From: CAXBCP01 sp038120765
GTDB taxonomy: Bacteria > Pseudomonadota > Alphaproteobacteria > MPNO01 > UBA830
Reading direction: 5' to 3'
DNA: 64,000 nucleotides
Assembly: GCA_038120765.1 (NCBI GenBank)
Contig: JAYOMI010000003.1
Span: 1-64,000 of the forward strand
Part shown: positions 25,896 to 33,832 of the stretch, piece by piece
Position numbering within the stretch: position 1 is the first letter of the stretch
Layout: the number at the start of each line of letters is the position of its first letter
Notes under the pieces: model-generated
Seen by the model: only the letters and a program-made list of their open reading frames with translations
Databases searched by the model: none
What the model was told of the DNA's origin: nothing
Made by a program: the position numbers and the translations under genes

Positions 25896-26642
25896 ACGGC
25901 GTCGCGGCAACGCCCGGACGTTCTTCTTGTCGAACGCGGTCTTGTTGAAAGCCGGACCCAGGCCCAGGCGCTGATCCGCGCGGGCCAGGAATTCGCCGGC
26001 CAGCAGCGCATCTATAAACCCCGCACCCCGATTTCCATCGACCTCGCCCTTGAGGTCCGCGGCAAGGAGCACCCCTGGGTGTCCCGCGGCGGGATGAAGC
26101 TCGACCATGCCCTCGCCACATTCGATATCGACGTTGCCGGCGCGACGGCTCTCGATGTCGGCGCATCCACCGGCGGATTTACCGACGTGCTGCTCACGCG
26201 CGGTGCGAGCAGGGTCTATGCGGTCGATGTCGGCTACGGCCAGCTTAACTGGAAGCTCCGCAGCGACGACCGTGTCGTGGTGCTCGAACGCCAGAATGCC
26301 CGACAGCTCACCGACGAACATATTCCGGAGCCGATCGATATCGTTGTCTGCGATGCCAGTTTTATCGGTCTCGAAAAGGTCCTGGCGGTGCCGCTGACAT
26401 TCGCCGCACCCGGTGCCCACCTTGCGGCACTGATCAAGCCGCAGTTCGAGGTTGGCAGGGGAGAGGTCGGCAAGGGCGGCATTGTCCGCGATCCCGAACA
26501 GCATCGCGCGGTCTGCGCAAATATCGAGGCCTGGGTCGGCGGCCTGCCGGGCTGGCGCGTGATCGGGATCGATCGGAGCCCCATCACCGGCGCGGAGGGC
26601 AATATCGAATTCCTCATCGTCGCCCGCCGCGACGCCGACTGA
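25896..26642 (+). CDS. tlyA: TlyA-type rRNA 2'-O-methyltransferase, apparent ACG start
   Basis: The protein has an S4 RNA-binding domain (RPDVLLVERGLVESRTQAQALI, split here as RPDVLLVERGL and VESRTQAQALI) followed by an FtsJ-like methyltransferase with the SAM motif DVGASTGGFTD. It probably methylates ribosomal RNA. The S4 domain is in frame right after the dxs stop, but no ATG, GTG or TTG precedes it. The only start placed well is ACG at 25896, 8 bases after GGGGAGGG, giving 248 residues, the normal length. The first canonical start is a GTG at 26079, which would delete the whole S4 domain. An ATG-to-ACG change or base error at this codon is the simplest reading. Confidence 0.82.
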   Translation, partial: TASRQRPDVLLVERGLVESRTQAQALIRAGQEFAGQQRIYKPRTPISIDLALEVRGKEHPWVSRGGMKLDHALATFDIDVAGATALDVGASTGGFTDVLLTRGASRVYAVDVGYGQLNWKLRSDDRVVVLERQNARQLTDEHIPEPIDIVVCDASFIGLEKVLAVPLTFAAPGAHLAALIKPQFEVGRGEVGKGGIVRDPEQHRAVCANIEAWVGGLPGWRVIGIDRSPITGAEGNIEFLIVARRDAD

Positions 26643-26652
26643 AAGGCGTCCG

Positions 26653-27927
26653 ATGGACCTATTGATCAACCGGCTTGGCGCGCGCGGCGACGGGATCGCC
26701 GATACTGCCGACGGCCCGGTCTATGTGCCCTTCGCCCTGCCGGGAGAGACCGTCAATGTCCGCATCGGGAAATCCCGCGGTGACGGCCGCGCGGCCGATC
26801 TGCGGGACGTTCTGTCCCCGTCGGCGGACCGGCAGGCCGCCGCCTGCCGGCATTTCGGGCCGGGCGAAAACGGCTGCGGCGGATGCGTCGCCCAGCATAT
26901 CGCCCCCGGCGCCTATACCGGCTGGAAGCGGAGCGTGGTGTCCGCGGCCTTTGCCCGTCACCGCATCGACGCCGAGGTCCTGCCTGTCATCACGGTGTCG
27001 CCTGCGAGCCGCCGCCGGGTGCGTCTTGCGTTCCGCAATCTGGCGCGAGGCATGGCGATCGGTTTTCGCAGCGGCCGCAGCGACCGGATTGTCGACATTG
27101 CCGACTGCCCGGTCGCACTGCCGGAGATCGTCGCGCTGGTGCCGCGCCTGCGGGACTTTCTCGCCGGGCGCGCGGACCGGGGTGAAATTGCCATTACCCA
27201 TACCGATAGCGGCGCGGACGTGGTCGTGTTCTGCCGCCGGGAACCCGACCTGGATCTCCGCCTGGATGCACCCGTCTTCTGCGGCGATGCGGGTATTGCG
27301 CGCCTCGCATGGTCGACAGGCGAGGGCGCTTTCAACGCGGAGCCGCCGGAACCTGTGATCGTGCTGGAAACGCCGAGCGTCGATTTCGGCGGGATTACCG
27401 TGCGCCTGCCGTCCGACAGTTTCCTTCAGCCGACGGCGGACGGCGAGGCGGCTCTGTGCGCCTTCGTGCTTGATGCCGTGGGCGATGCCGACACTGTGGC
27501 GGATCTCTATTCCGGCTGCGGCGCGTTTGCCCTGCCGCTGGCCGCAGCCGGAAAGACGGTCACGGCGATCGAGGGACTGGCGGCGCAGACAGCGGCAATC
27601 CGCCAGGCCGGCGGGGATGCGGGAAAGTCGCTGAAAATCGCCGCCGAGACCCGCGATCTCGCCCGACAGCCGATACGGACCGAAGAACTCCAGGGGTACG
27701 ATGCCGTGGTGCTCGATCCGCCGCGCGCCGGCGCCGCGGCGCAGGTGGCCCTGCTGGCGGCAGGCGATGTGCCGGTCATCGTTTATGTATCCTGCAATCC
27801 CGCGACCTTCGCCCGCGATGCGCGGGTGCTGATCGACGGCGGGTATGCGCTGGACGCCGTCCAGCCGGTTGACCAGTTCCTGTGGTCGTCCCATGTCGAA
27901 CTGGCATCGGTATTCCGGCGGGCCTGA
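26653..27927 (+). CDS. TrmA/RlmD-type RNA uracil-5 methyltransferase
   Basis: The 424-residue SAM enzyme of the RumA/TrmA family methylates a uracil C5 in rRNA or tRNA. An N-terminal TRAM-like part (residues 1-60) is followed by a Cys cluster (CRHFGPGENGCGGC, with a later Cys in ADCPV) likely to hold a 4Fe-4S cluster as in RlmD. The methyltransferase domain has DLYSGCGAFALPL and the catalytic Cys in YVSCNPATFARD. DPPRAGA is also present. It starts 10 bp after tlyA, so two RNA methyltransferases are linked. Which uracil it modifies cannot be told. Confidence 0.92.
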   Translation: MDLLINRLGARGDGIADTADGPVYVPFALPGETVNVRIGKSRGDGRAADLRDVLSPSADRQAAACRHFGPGENGCGGCVAQHIAPGAYTGWKRSVVSAAFARHRIDAEVLPVITVSPASRRRVRLAFRNLARGMAIGFRSGRSDRIVDIADCPVALPEIVALVPRLRDFLAGRADRGEIAITHTDSGADVVVFCRREPDLDLRLDAPVFCGDAGIARLAWSTGEGAFNAEPPEPVIVLETPSVDFGGITVRLPSDSFLQPTADGEAALCAFVLDAVGDADTVADLYSGCGAFALPLAAAGKTVTAIEGLAAQTAAIRQAGGDAGKSLKIAAETRDLARQPIRTEELQGYDAVVLDPPRAGAAAQVALLAAGDVPVIVYVSCNPATFARDARVLIDGGYALDAVQPVDQFLWSSHVELASVFRRA

Positions 27928-27977
27928 CGGTCTGTTATCAACGAGACTATTCGGTTGGTTCAAGGGAGAAACGTAAA

Positions 27978-28304
27978 ATGACATTTATCGCGATGAACCG
28001 GTTCCGGGTCGTCAAAGGCCGCGAAAAGGATTTCGAGGACGTCTGGCTGAACCGCAATTCCCAGCTTGAAGGCGTGCCGGGCTTCGAGGAATTCAACCTG
28101 CTGCGCGGGCCGGAGTATGAGGATCATACGCTGTACGCATCGCACACGATCTGGACCGATCGGTCGGTGTTCGAGGACTGGACGAAGTCGGAAGCCTTTC
28201 GCGAAGCGCATAAGGGCGCGGGCAGCCGCGGCGACATGTATCTCGGCCATCCGAACTTCGAAGGGTTCGAGATCATGGACGCGGCGACAGTGACGAAAAA
28301 ATAG
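27978..28304 (+). CDS. Antibiotic biosynthesis monooxygenase-domain protein (haem-degrading HmoA/IsdG-like)
   Basis: This 108-residue dimeric ferredoxin-like-fold protein starts MTFIAMNRFRVVKGREKDFE and contains VPGFEEFNLLRGPEYEDHTLYASHTIW, then FEDWTKSEAFREAHKG. The sequence matches the ABM group annotated as haem-degrading monooxygenase; some of these release iron from haem. AAGGGAG lies before the ATG at 27978. It converges on the amidase gene, with a large palindrome between the two. A haem role is inferred from the family only. Confidence 0.85.
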   Translation: MTFIAMNRFRVVKGREKDFEDVWLNRNSQLEGVPGFEEFNLLRGPEYEDHTLYASHTIWTDRSVFEDWTKSEAFREAHKGAGSRGDMYLGHPNFEGFEIMDAATVTKK

Positions 28305-28327
28305 CGTTTCCCAATCTCGTTCGGCTT

Positions 28328-28389
28328 GTCATCCCGGCCTTGTGCCGGGATCCAGGGCGGTCTGGACCCCGGCACAAGGCCGGGGTGAC
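28328..28389. repeat. 62-bp palindromic repeat element between convergent genes
   Basis: The left arm at 28328-28355 begins GTCATCCCGGCCTTGTGCCG. The right arm at 28362-28389 is its reverse complement at 26 of 28 positions, around a GGCGGT centre. The sequence type (GTCAT-CCCGG-CTTGTGCCGGG-ATCCAG) is the familiar dispersed palindrome of many alphaproteobacterial genomes. In RNA it would fold into a long hairpin and could end transcription from both sides. Only this one copy is in the window. Confidence 0.8.
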
Positions 28390-28438
28390 GGCGGTACCGA
28401 AGTGTCGAATTTCTGGAGATGCCCTCAAGGATCGTAAC

Positions 28439-29890
28439 TTAATCGTATCCCGGCGGCGGCGTGAAGCGGCGGAAGCTTTCTTCCAGCAGTTCGGCGAGAC
28501 GGATACAGCGCCGGTCGTGGGCTTCGGGCCCGATGATCTGCATGCCGATGGGCAGGCCCGCACCGCTCATGCCTGCAGGCGCCAATGTCGACGGCAGATG
28601 CGCCGCCGACGCGAGCCCGATCCAGTAATAGGTGTCGGCATTCGGCCGTTTTGTGCCGTTCACGTCGAGATACTGGTACTGGCGCCGCAGGTCGCGCATG
28701 TGCGGGAAGGCGGCCGTCGCCATCATCGGCGTGATCAGGGCGTCGACATCCCCGAAGAACGCACGCCACAGGCTGCGCAGTTCCTCGCGCCGGTCGCAGG
28801 CGTGCAGCCAGGCCTGATGCCGCTGGCTGAGGGCGCGGAACTGCACGGGATCGTAGTTCATGTCATCCGCATCGAATTCGGCGGCTTTCCGGGCAATCTC
28901 CGCTGCCTGTGCATCCGACAGCCTTCCCGATGTCGCGCCGCGCAGCACGGTCAGGTACAGCAGCCACAGCGCGTCGCTCGGCATCGGCATGGCCGGGTCG
29001 AGGCGGACGGTCGCGCCCTCGTCTTCAAGGTGTTTTGCCACGTCTTCGAGCGCCGCGCTGGTGTCGCTGTCTACCGGATACGTGGCGTCGTTCGTGATGA
29101 CGGCGATGCGGAAATCGCCCAGCCGGGTGCGGTTCTCGTCCGGCAGGTCCAGCCGCCATGCGCCGGGGGCTTCCGGGTCCGCGCCGGCGACGATGTCGAG
29201 CGACAGGCGCAGATCCCGGGCGCGGCGCGATAACGGCCCGGCGACCATGATGTCGGGGTCGGCATCATCGGGCTCGAGCGCATGGCCGCGCAGGGGCACG
29301 ATGCCATAGGTCGGCTTGTGGCCGTAGACGCCGCAGCAATGGGCGGGCACGCGGATGGACCCGCCGATATCGCTGCCGATTTCGAGTCCGGTCATGCCGG
29401 CGGCGAGCGCCGCCGCTGCCCCGCCGGACGATCCGCCCGGCGTGCGCGACGTATCGAACGGATTGACGGTCACGCCGTAAATTTCGTTGAAGGACTGCCA
29501 TTCGGCGAGGTCGAGCGGCACGTTGGTCTTGCCCATCACGATGGCGCCGGCGGCTTTCAGGCGCTCCACGGTCAGGGCATCGCGGGCGGCTGCGTGATCG
29601 CGCCGGTCCGGGCGCCCGAAGGTGGATGGATGCCCGGCAAGGTCGAAGGATTCCTTGATCGTCATCGGTACGCCGTGCAACGGGCTGATTTCGGCCCCTG
29701 CGGCAAGCGCATCGTCGGCGGTTTTCGCCGCGCGGCGCGCGGCTTCCTCATCGACGATGATGACGGCGTTCAGGGCCGGGTTGTACCGGTCGATCCGCGC
29801 CAGGTATCCGTCCAGCAGTTCGGTGGCCGATATGCGTCTGGCGCGAATTTCGGCGGCAAGCTCGGCCGCGCCCAAAAACCAGGGGTCCAT
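28439..29890 (-). CDS. Amidase, amidase-signature family
   Basis: The 483-residue serine hydrolase of the GatA/AmiE-type amidase signature would hydrolyse amides to acid and ammonia. The Ser-cisSer-Lys triad is K79 in MTIKES, S154 in GGSSGG and S178 in GSDIGGSIR. The core is continuous and the length normal for a stand-alone amidase. GatB and GatC are absent, so it is probably not part of tRNA amidation. It lies 20 bp downstream of a YciI gene and may be the tail of a fabI-aroC-yciI-amidase transcript. Substrate unknown. Confidence 0.93.
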   Translation of the reverse strand: MDPWFLGAAELAAEIRARRISATELLDGYLARIDRYNPALNAVIIVDEEAARRAAKTADDALAAGAEISPLHGVPMTIKESFDLAGHPSTFGRPDRRDHAAARDALTVERLKAAGAIVMGKTNVPLDLAEWQSFNEIYGVTVNPFDTSRTPGGSSGGAAAALAAGMTGLEIGSDIGGSIRVPAHCCGVYGHKPTYGIVPLRGHALEPDDADPDIMVAGPLSRRARDLRLSLDIVAGADPEAPGAWRLDLPDENRTRLGDFRIAVITNDATYPVDSDTSAALEDVAKHLEDEGATVRLDPAMPMPSDALWLLYLTVLRGATSGRLSDAQAAEIARKAAEFDADDMNYDPVQFRALSQRHQAWLHACDRREELRSLWRAFFGDVDALITPMMATAAFPHMRDLRRQYQYLDVNGTKRPNADTYYWIGLASAAHLPSTLAPAGMSGAGLPIGMQIIGPEAHDRRCIRLAELLEESFRRFTPPPGYD

Positions 29891-29910
29891 TCAGAGTCTC
29901 TCCTGCAGGG

Positions 29911-30222
29911 TCATGCGGCGGGATCGGGCACCCGTTGCCAGATACGTTCGATGATCGCGAATTCGAACATGTCGTCGCGGGTATAGGGATCGTTGCGGTG
30001 AAAATCCTCCACCGTCTCCCGGTCCGCCTCGAAGACGATGACGTTGCCGGTGACGTCGCGGATATCGACATCGCCCGATGTGTCGACATCGTCGCCGACA
30101 AGGCCGCCGCCATAGACGATCATGTCGAGAAACGGTTCCTGGTAGGCGGCGTGTGCGGGCTGGAGCGCCGCGCGCTGTTCGGCGCGGCCGGGCCGGTCCC
30201 GTCTGACGAGTGCGTAACGCAT
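29911..30222 (-). CDS. YciI-family protein
   Basis: This 103-residue protein has the YciI ferredoxin-like fold (MRYALVRRDRPG, then HAAYQEPFLDMIVYGGGL, VFEADRETVEDFHRNDPY, and FEFAIIERIWQ). The paired His and Asp residues usual in the family are present. YciI proteins form dimers and are thought to have an enzymatic pocket of unknown use. It sits between aroC (40 bp) and the amidase (20 bp), in the same direction. It is a different subfamily from the longer YciI-like gene at 45664. Confidence 0.85.
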   Translation of the reverse strand: MRYALVRRDRPGRAEQRAALQPAHAAYQEPFLDMIVYGGGLVGDDVDTSGDVDIRDVTGNVIVFEADRETVEDFHRNDPYTRDDMFEFAIIERIWQRVPDPAA

Positions 30223-30262
30223 GTTCCGGCTCTCTCCTTGCTGGCGTCGTTGCCGGTCTTGA

Positions 30263-31333
30263 TCAGCCGACCTGAGCGCGGTGCCGTAGCAGGTGATCGG
30301 CCAGCACGCAGGCCATCATCGCTTCGCCGACCGGCACGCCGCGAATGCCGACGCAGGGATCGTGGCGGCCTTTGGTGGCGATTTCGGTGTCTTTGCCCTG
30401 GCGCGTGACCGTCTGTCGCGGCGTCAGGATCGAGCTTGTCGCCTTGACCGCGAAACGCACCACGACGTCCTGCCCGGTGGATATACCGCCGAGTACCCCG
30501 CCCGCGTTATTCGACTGGAATTCGACTTCGCCGTCCTTCATGCGCATCTCGTCGGCATTTTCCTCGCCGCTCAGTGCGGCGGCGCCGAACCCTGCGCCGA
30601 TCTCGACGCCCTTGACCGCATTGATGCTCATCATGGCGGCGGCGAGGTCGCCGTCCAGCTTGCCGTAGATAGGCGCGCCAAGGCCTGCGGGAACGCCGGA
30701 GGCGACGATCTCGATCACCGCGCCGACGGAAGAGCCCTGTTTGCGGATCTCGTCCAGATAGGTTTCCCATTCCCTGGCCGCGGCTGCGTCGGGGCACCAG
30801 AAGGGGTTTTTCGCCACATTCGCCCAGCGCCAGTTTGCGCGATCGATCATGCGGTCGCCCATCTGCACCATGGCGCCGCGGATCTTGATCTTGCTGCCGA
30901 GCACCTTGCGGGCGATGCCGCCGGCGGCGACCCGGCAGGCCGTTTCCCGCGCCGAAGACCGCCCGCCGCCGCGATAGTCGCGAATGCCGTATTTTTTCCA
31001 GTAGGTGTAATCCGCATGGCCGGGGCGGAACTTGTCCTTGATGTCGCTGTAATCCTTCGAGCGCGCATCCTGGTTGCGGATCATCAGGCTGATGGACGTT
31101 CCCGTGGTTTTCCCTTCGAATACGCCCGACAGGATTTCGACCGCATCCGGCTCCCGCCGCTGGGTGACGAAGCGCGACGATCCGGGCTTGCGCTTGTCGA
31201 GCCAGGTCTGGATGTCTGCCTCGGTGATCTTGATGCCCGGCGGCACGCCGTCGACCACACAGCCGATGGCCGGCCCATGGCTTTCGCCCCACGTGGTGAC
31301 GCGGAACAGGTGGCCGAAGCTGTTATCGGACAT
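30263..31333 (-). CDS. aroC: Chorismate synthase
   Basis: The 356-residue enzyme makes chorismate from EPSP with reduced FMN, the last step of the shikimate pathway. It begins MSDNSFGHLFRVTTWGESHG, the signature of the family, and continues with FRPGHADYTYWKKYG, RGGGRSSARET and GVLGGISTGQ, all conserved FMN or substrate regions. The full length is intact. It follows fabI by 13 bp; fabI-aroC linkage is common in alphaproteobacteria. Chorismate is also needed for the 4-hydroxybenzoate that ubiA prenylates. Confidence 0.97.
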   Translation of the reverse strand: MSDNSFGHLFRVTTWGESHGPAIGCVVDGVPPGIKITEADIQTWLDKRKPGSSRFVTQRREPDAVEILSGVFEGKTTGTSISLMIRNQDARSKDYSDIKDKFRPGHADYTYWKKYGIRDYRGGGRSSARETACRVAAGGIARKVLGSKIKIRGAMVQMGDRMIDRANWRWANVAKNPFWCPDAAAAREWETYLDEIRKQGSSVGAVIEIVASGVPAGLGAPIYGKLDGDLAAAMMSINAVKGVEIGAGFGAAALSGEENADEMRMKDGEVEFQSNNAGGVLGGISTGQDVVVRFAVKATSSILTPRQTVTRQGKDTEIATKGRHDPCVGIRGVPVGEAMMACVLADHLLRHRAQVG

Positions 31334-31346
31334 GTCGTCGTTCTTT

Positions 31347-32159
31347 CTAGACGGTCGCTATGTCCGGCGCGTCCACGGATTTCATGCCGACGACGTGATA
31401 GCCGGAGTCGACGTGATGCACTTCGCCGGTAACCCCGGATGACAGGTCGGACAGCAGGTAAAGACCTGCGCCGCCGACATCCTCGATGGTCGAGTTGCGC
31501 TTCAGCGGTGAATTCAGCTCGTTCCATTTCAGGATATAGCGGAAATCGCCGATGCCGGATGCGGCCAGTGTCTTGATCGGACCGGCCGAGATGGCGTTTA
31601 CCCGGATGTTGTCGCCGCCGAGATCGACCGCCAGATAGCGGACGCTCGCTTCAAGCGCTGCCTTTGCGACGCCCATCACGTTGTAATGGGGGACAACACG
31701 TTCGGCGCCCGCATAGGTCAGCGTCAGCAGGCTGCCGCCGTTCTTCATCAGCGGCACGGCGCGTTTGCAGATGGCGGTAAACGAATAGCAGGAAATATTC
31801 ATCGTCATCGCGAAATTTTCGGGCGACGTGTCCACGTAGCGGCCCTTGAGCTCATCCTTGTCCGAATAGGCGATCGCGTGGACAACGAAATCGATCTCGC
31901 CCCATTCCTTGGCGATGGTGTCGAAGGTCGAATCGATGCTCGCGGCATTGGTGACATCGCAGGGCAGGACCATGCTTGCGCCAAGGGAATCTGCGAGCGG
32001 CCGCACGCGTTTCTCCAGCGCTTCTCCCTGGAACGTGAACGCAAGCTCCGCGCCGTGATCCGACAATGCCTTGCTGATACCCCAGGCGATGGACCGGTCG
32101 TTCGCGACCCCCATCACCAAACCTTTTTTTCCGTGCATCAATGCCCCGGCGTCCGACAT
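31347..32159 (-). CDS. fabI: Enoyl-ACP reductase (NADH)
   Basis: The 270-residue SDR-fold enzyme reduces enoyl-ACP in the last step of fatty-acid elongation. It has KGLVMGVANDRSIAWGI (the FabI form of the cofactor loop), CDVTN, and the catalytic pair YNVMGVAK (Tyr-x6-Lys). AISAGPIKTLAASGI is the substrate-loop region. The ATG at 32159, with GAGGTT upstream, is preferred over an upstream frame extension that is not protein-like. It leads the fabI-aroC pair. Confidence 0.96.
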   Translation of the reverse strand: MSDAGALMHGKKGLVMGVANDRSIAWGISKALSDHGAELAFTFQGEALEKRVRPLADSLGASMVLPCDVTNAASIDSTFDTIAKEWGEIDFVVHAIAYSDKDELKGRYVDTSPENFAMTMNISCYSFTAICKRAVPLMKNGGSLLTLTYAGAERVVPHYNVMGVAKAALEASVRYLAVDLGGDNIRVNAISAGPIKTLAASGIGDFRYILKWNELNSPLKRNSTIEDVGGAGLYLLSDLSSGVTGEVHHVDSGYHVVGMKSVDAPDIATV

Positions 32160-32271
32160 GCCAACCTCGTTGTTTCTGAAGGCGGGCGGCACCGGATGGG
32201 CCGCTTCCGCAGACTTCCGCATCCTACACAATCAGTGCGACCGGTCAATTTCGGCGGCACTACCGGGACCC

Positions 32272-32305
32272 AGCAAAGGAAAAGGGCCGCCCGGGCGGGC
32301 GGCCC
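32272..32305 (-). terminator. Rho-independent terminator downstream of the glycine-zipper lipoprotein gene
   Basis: On the minus strand a 9-bp GC stem (GGGCCGCCC paired with GGGCGGCCC around a 4-base loop, plus-strand 32284-32305) is followed by TTTTCCTTT. It lies just past the stop of the gene ending at 32328 and ahead of fabI, so fabI probably needs its own promoter within the next 110 bp. Confidence 0.8.
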
Positions 32306-32327
32306 TCCGTGTTTCCCTCACGGGAAG

Positions 32328-32834
32328 TCAGTTTTTGACCCGCCAGGTACCGTCGGGCTGGCGGCAGGCCGTGCCATAGGCCTCTTCGGTCTTGCCGCCG
32401 ACGGTGACGGTCTGCTGGTATTCCCGGCAGTATTCGCCCGTGGGCGCCTGGTAGGTGTTGGTCGGCGTGATCGTGCCGCTATTGCCGCTGTCCGGATTGC
32501 TCCAGTTGGACGTATGGCCGGTCTTGGTGGCTTCCAGCGAATACTGCGTGGACTGCTTCATGGCGGCCTTGTCGGCATTGTCGAGGGACTGGCCGACCTG
32601 GTTGCCGAGATAGGCGCCTGCGAGCACGCCGAGCGCGGTGCCAACGAGTTTTCCGGTGCCGGACCCGAACTGTGAACCGAGCAGGCCGCCCGCGGCCGCC
32701 CCTACGAGCGTGCCGCCGGTCTGCTTGTCATTCGGACCCCCGCACCCTGCGAGCGCCAGCGCCGATGCGGCCACCAGCGGGATCAGGAACCTGCGCGGTT
32801 TCGTTGCTGCAGCTGTGATTGCCGTAAAATTCAT
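32328..32834 (-). CDS. Glycine-zipper outer-membrane lipoprotein, 17-kDa surface antigen-like
   Basis: The 168-residue precursor has a positively charged N-terminus, a hydrophobic core and the lipobox LALAGC (about residues 26-31). Next comes a glycine-zipper segment, GGTLVGAAAGGLLGSQFGSG and GKLVGTALGVLAGAYLGNQVG, then a C-terminal part with CREYQQTVTVGG and YGTACRQPDGTW. This is the domain order of rickettsial 17-kDa antigen and SlyB-like lipoproteins, so an outer-membrane location is likely. The start is the ATG at 32834 with AAAGGG upstream. The gene has its own terminator and is oriented opposite to pdxH. Confidence 0.9.
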   Translation of the reverse strand: MNFTAITAAATKPRRFLIPLVAASALALAGCGGPNDKQTGGTLVGAAAGGLLGSQFGSGTGKLVGTALGVLAGAYLGNQVGQSLDNADKAAMKQSTQYSLEATKTGHTSNWSNPDSGNSGTITPTNTYQAPTGEYCREYQQTVTVGGKTEEAYGTACRQPDGTWRVKN

Positions 32835-33093
32835 AACGTGCCCTTTCGAATCCCTAGTCATGTACCAGGCACAAGCGTGACTCACCCGGCACCGATTACG
32901 TATATAGGGTACAACCGCCTCTCGACACTTGACCCTGATTAATCCCCCGTACCCTTGAAATGGGGTTCGGTAGCGTGGAATTACAAGGGTCGTTCGGGAT
33001 TTTGGTGAAATTGTGGCAGGATCGCGGCTGAGTGCCGGTTTGGCGCGTTTCCGGGCCAAGCTGCAGAATAATGGCGTTTTTAGAGAGAGTGTA

Positions 33094-33687
33094 ATGACCG
33101 ATACAGACGACGATACGCCCCTCGGCCTCTTCCGGAAGTGGCTGGCGGAGGCCGGCGAATCGGAACCCAACGATCCGACGGCGATGACGGTGGCGACCGC
33201 CGATGCCGATGGTATGCCGTCGGCCAGGATGGTGCTGCTGAAAGAGGCGGACGAGCGGGGCTTCGTGTTTTATACGAATACGGAGAGCCAGAAGGGGAGC
33301 GAGCTGGATGCGAACCCGCGCGCGGCACTGGTCTTTCACTGGAAAACGCTGCGCCGTCAGGTCCGCGTGAGCGGAGCCGTCGAGCGCGTCAGCAATGTCG
33401 AGGCTGACGCGTATTTCGCCAGCCGGGCACGGGGCAGCCAGATCGGCGCCTGGGCGTCGGACCAGTCGCGTCCGCTGGAAGGCCGTTTCGAACTGGAAAA
33501 ACGGGTCGCGAAATTTGCCGCCAAATTCGGTGTCGGCACTGTTCCCCGGCCGCCGCACTGGACCGGCTATCGCGTTGTGCCCTCGCGGGTGGAGTTCTGG
33601 CAGGACAAGCCGTTCCGTTTGCATGAGCGTCTCATCTATACCCGGGCGACCGATGGCGGATGGTCGACGGGACGCATTTTCCCCTGA
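33094..33687 (+). CDS. pdxH: Pyridoxamine 5'-phosphate oxidase
   Basis: The 197-residue FMN enzyme makes pyridoxal 5'-phosphate from PNP or PMP. It shows MVLLKEADERGFVFYTNTES (phosphate and FMN contacts), KTLRRQVRVSGAVERV, SRARGSQIGAWASDQS and the C-terminal PHWTGYRVVPSRVEFWQ with RLHERL, all family landmarks. AGAGAGAG precedes the ATG at 33094. Several enzymes in the window need its product, including HemA, the aminotransferase and ThrC. Confidence 0.96.
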   Translation: MTDTDDDTPLGLFRKWLAEAGESEPNDPTAMTVATADADGMPSARMVLLKEADERGFVFYTNTESQKGSELDANPRAALVFHWKTLRRQVRVSGAVERVSNVEADAYFASRARGSQIGAWASDQSRPLEGRFELEKRVAKFAAKFGVGTVPRPPHWTGYRVVPSRVEFWQDKPFRLHERLIYTRATDGGWSTGRIFP

Positions 33688-33832
33688 CCGGCTGCCATTG
33701 GTATGGATAGATCGCGGGTCCGGCGGGATGTCCGGAATCTCGCCCCTTGATGCCGGGTCCAAAACCCCGCATTGTCCTTCCGACATAATCGGTACCGGCT
33801 GACACCGGACCATGCGGCGCAGGGAGAATGTT

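Noticed and set aside
24561..26669. A 702-residue open frame on the minus strand opposite dxs and tlyA
   Set aside because: It has no recognisable domain and is rich in Arg, Asp and Gly as expected for the antisense of GC-rich coding DNA. dxs and tlyA on the plus strand are unmistakable.
28320..28438. The palindrome as a CRISPR repeat or transposon end
   Set aside because: There is a single hairpin with no spacer array, no transposase and no target-site duplication.
30293..31432. A 379-residue plus-strand frame opposite aroC
   Set aside because: Shadow of chorismate synthase; no family features.
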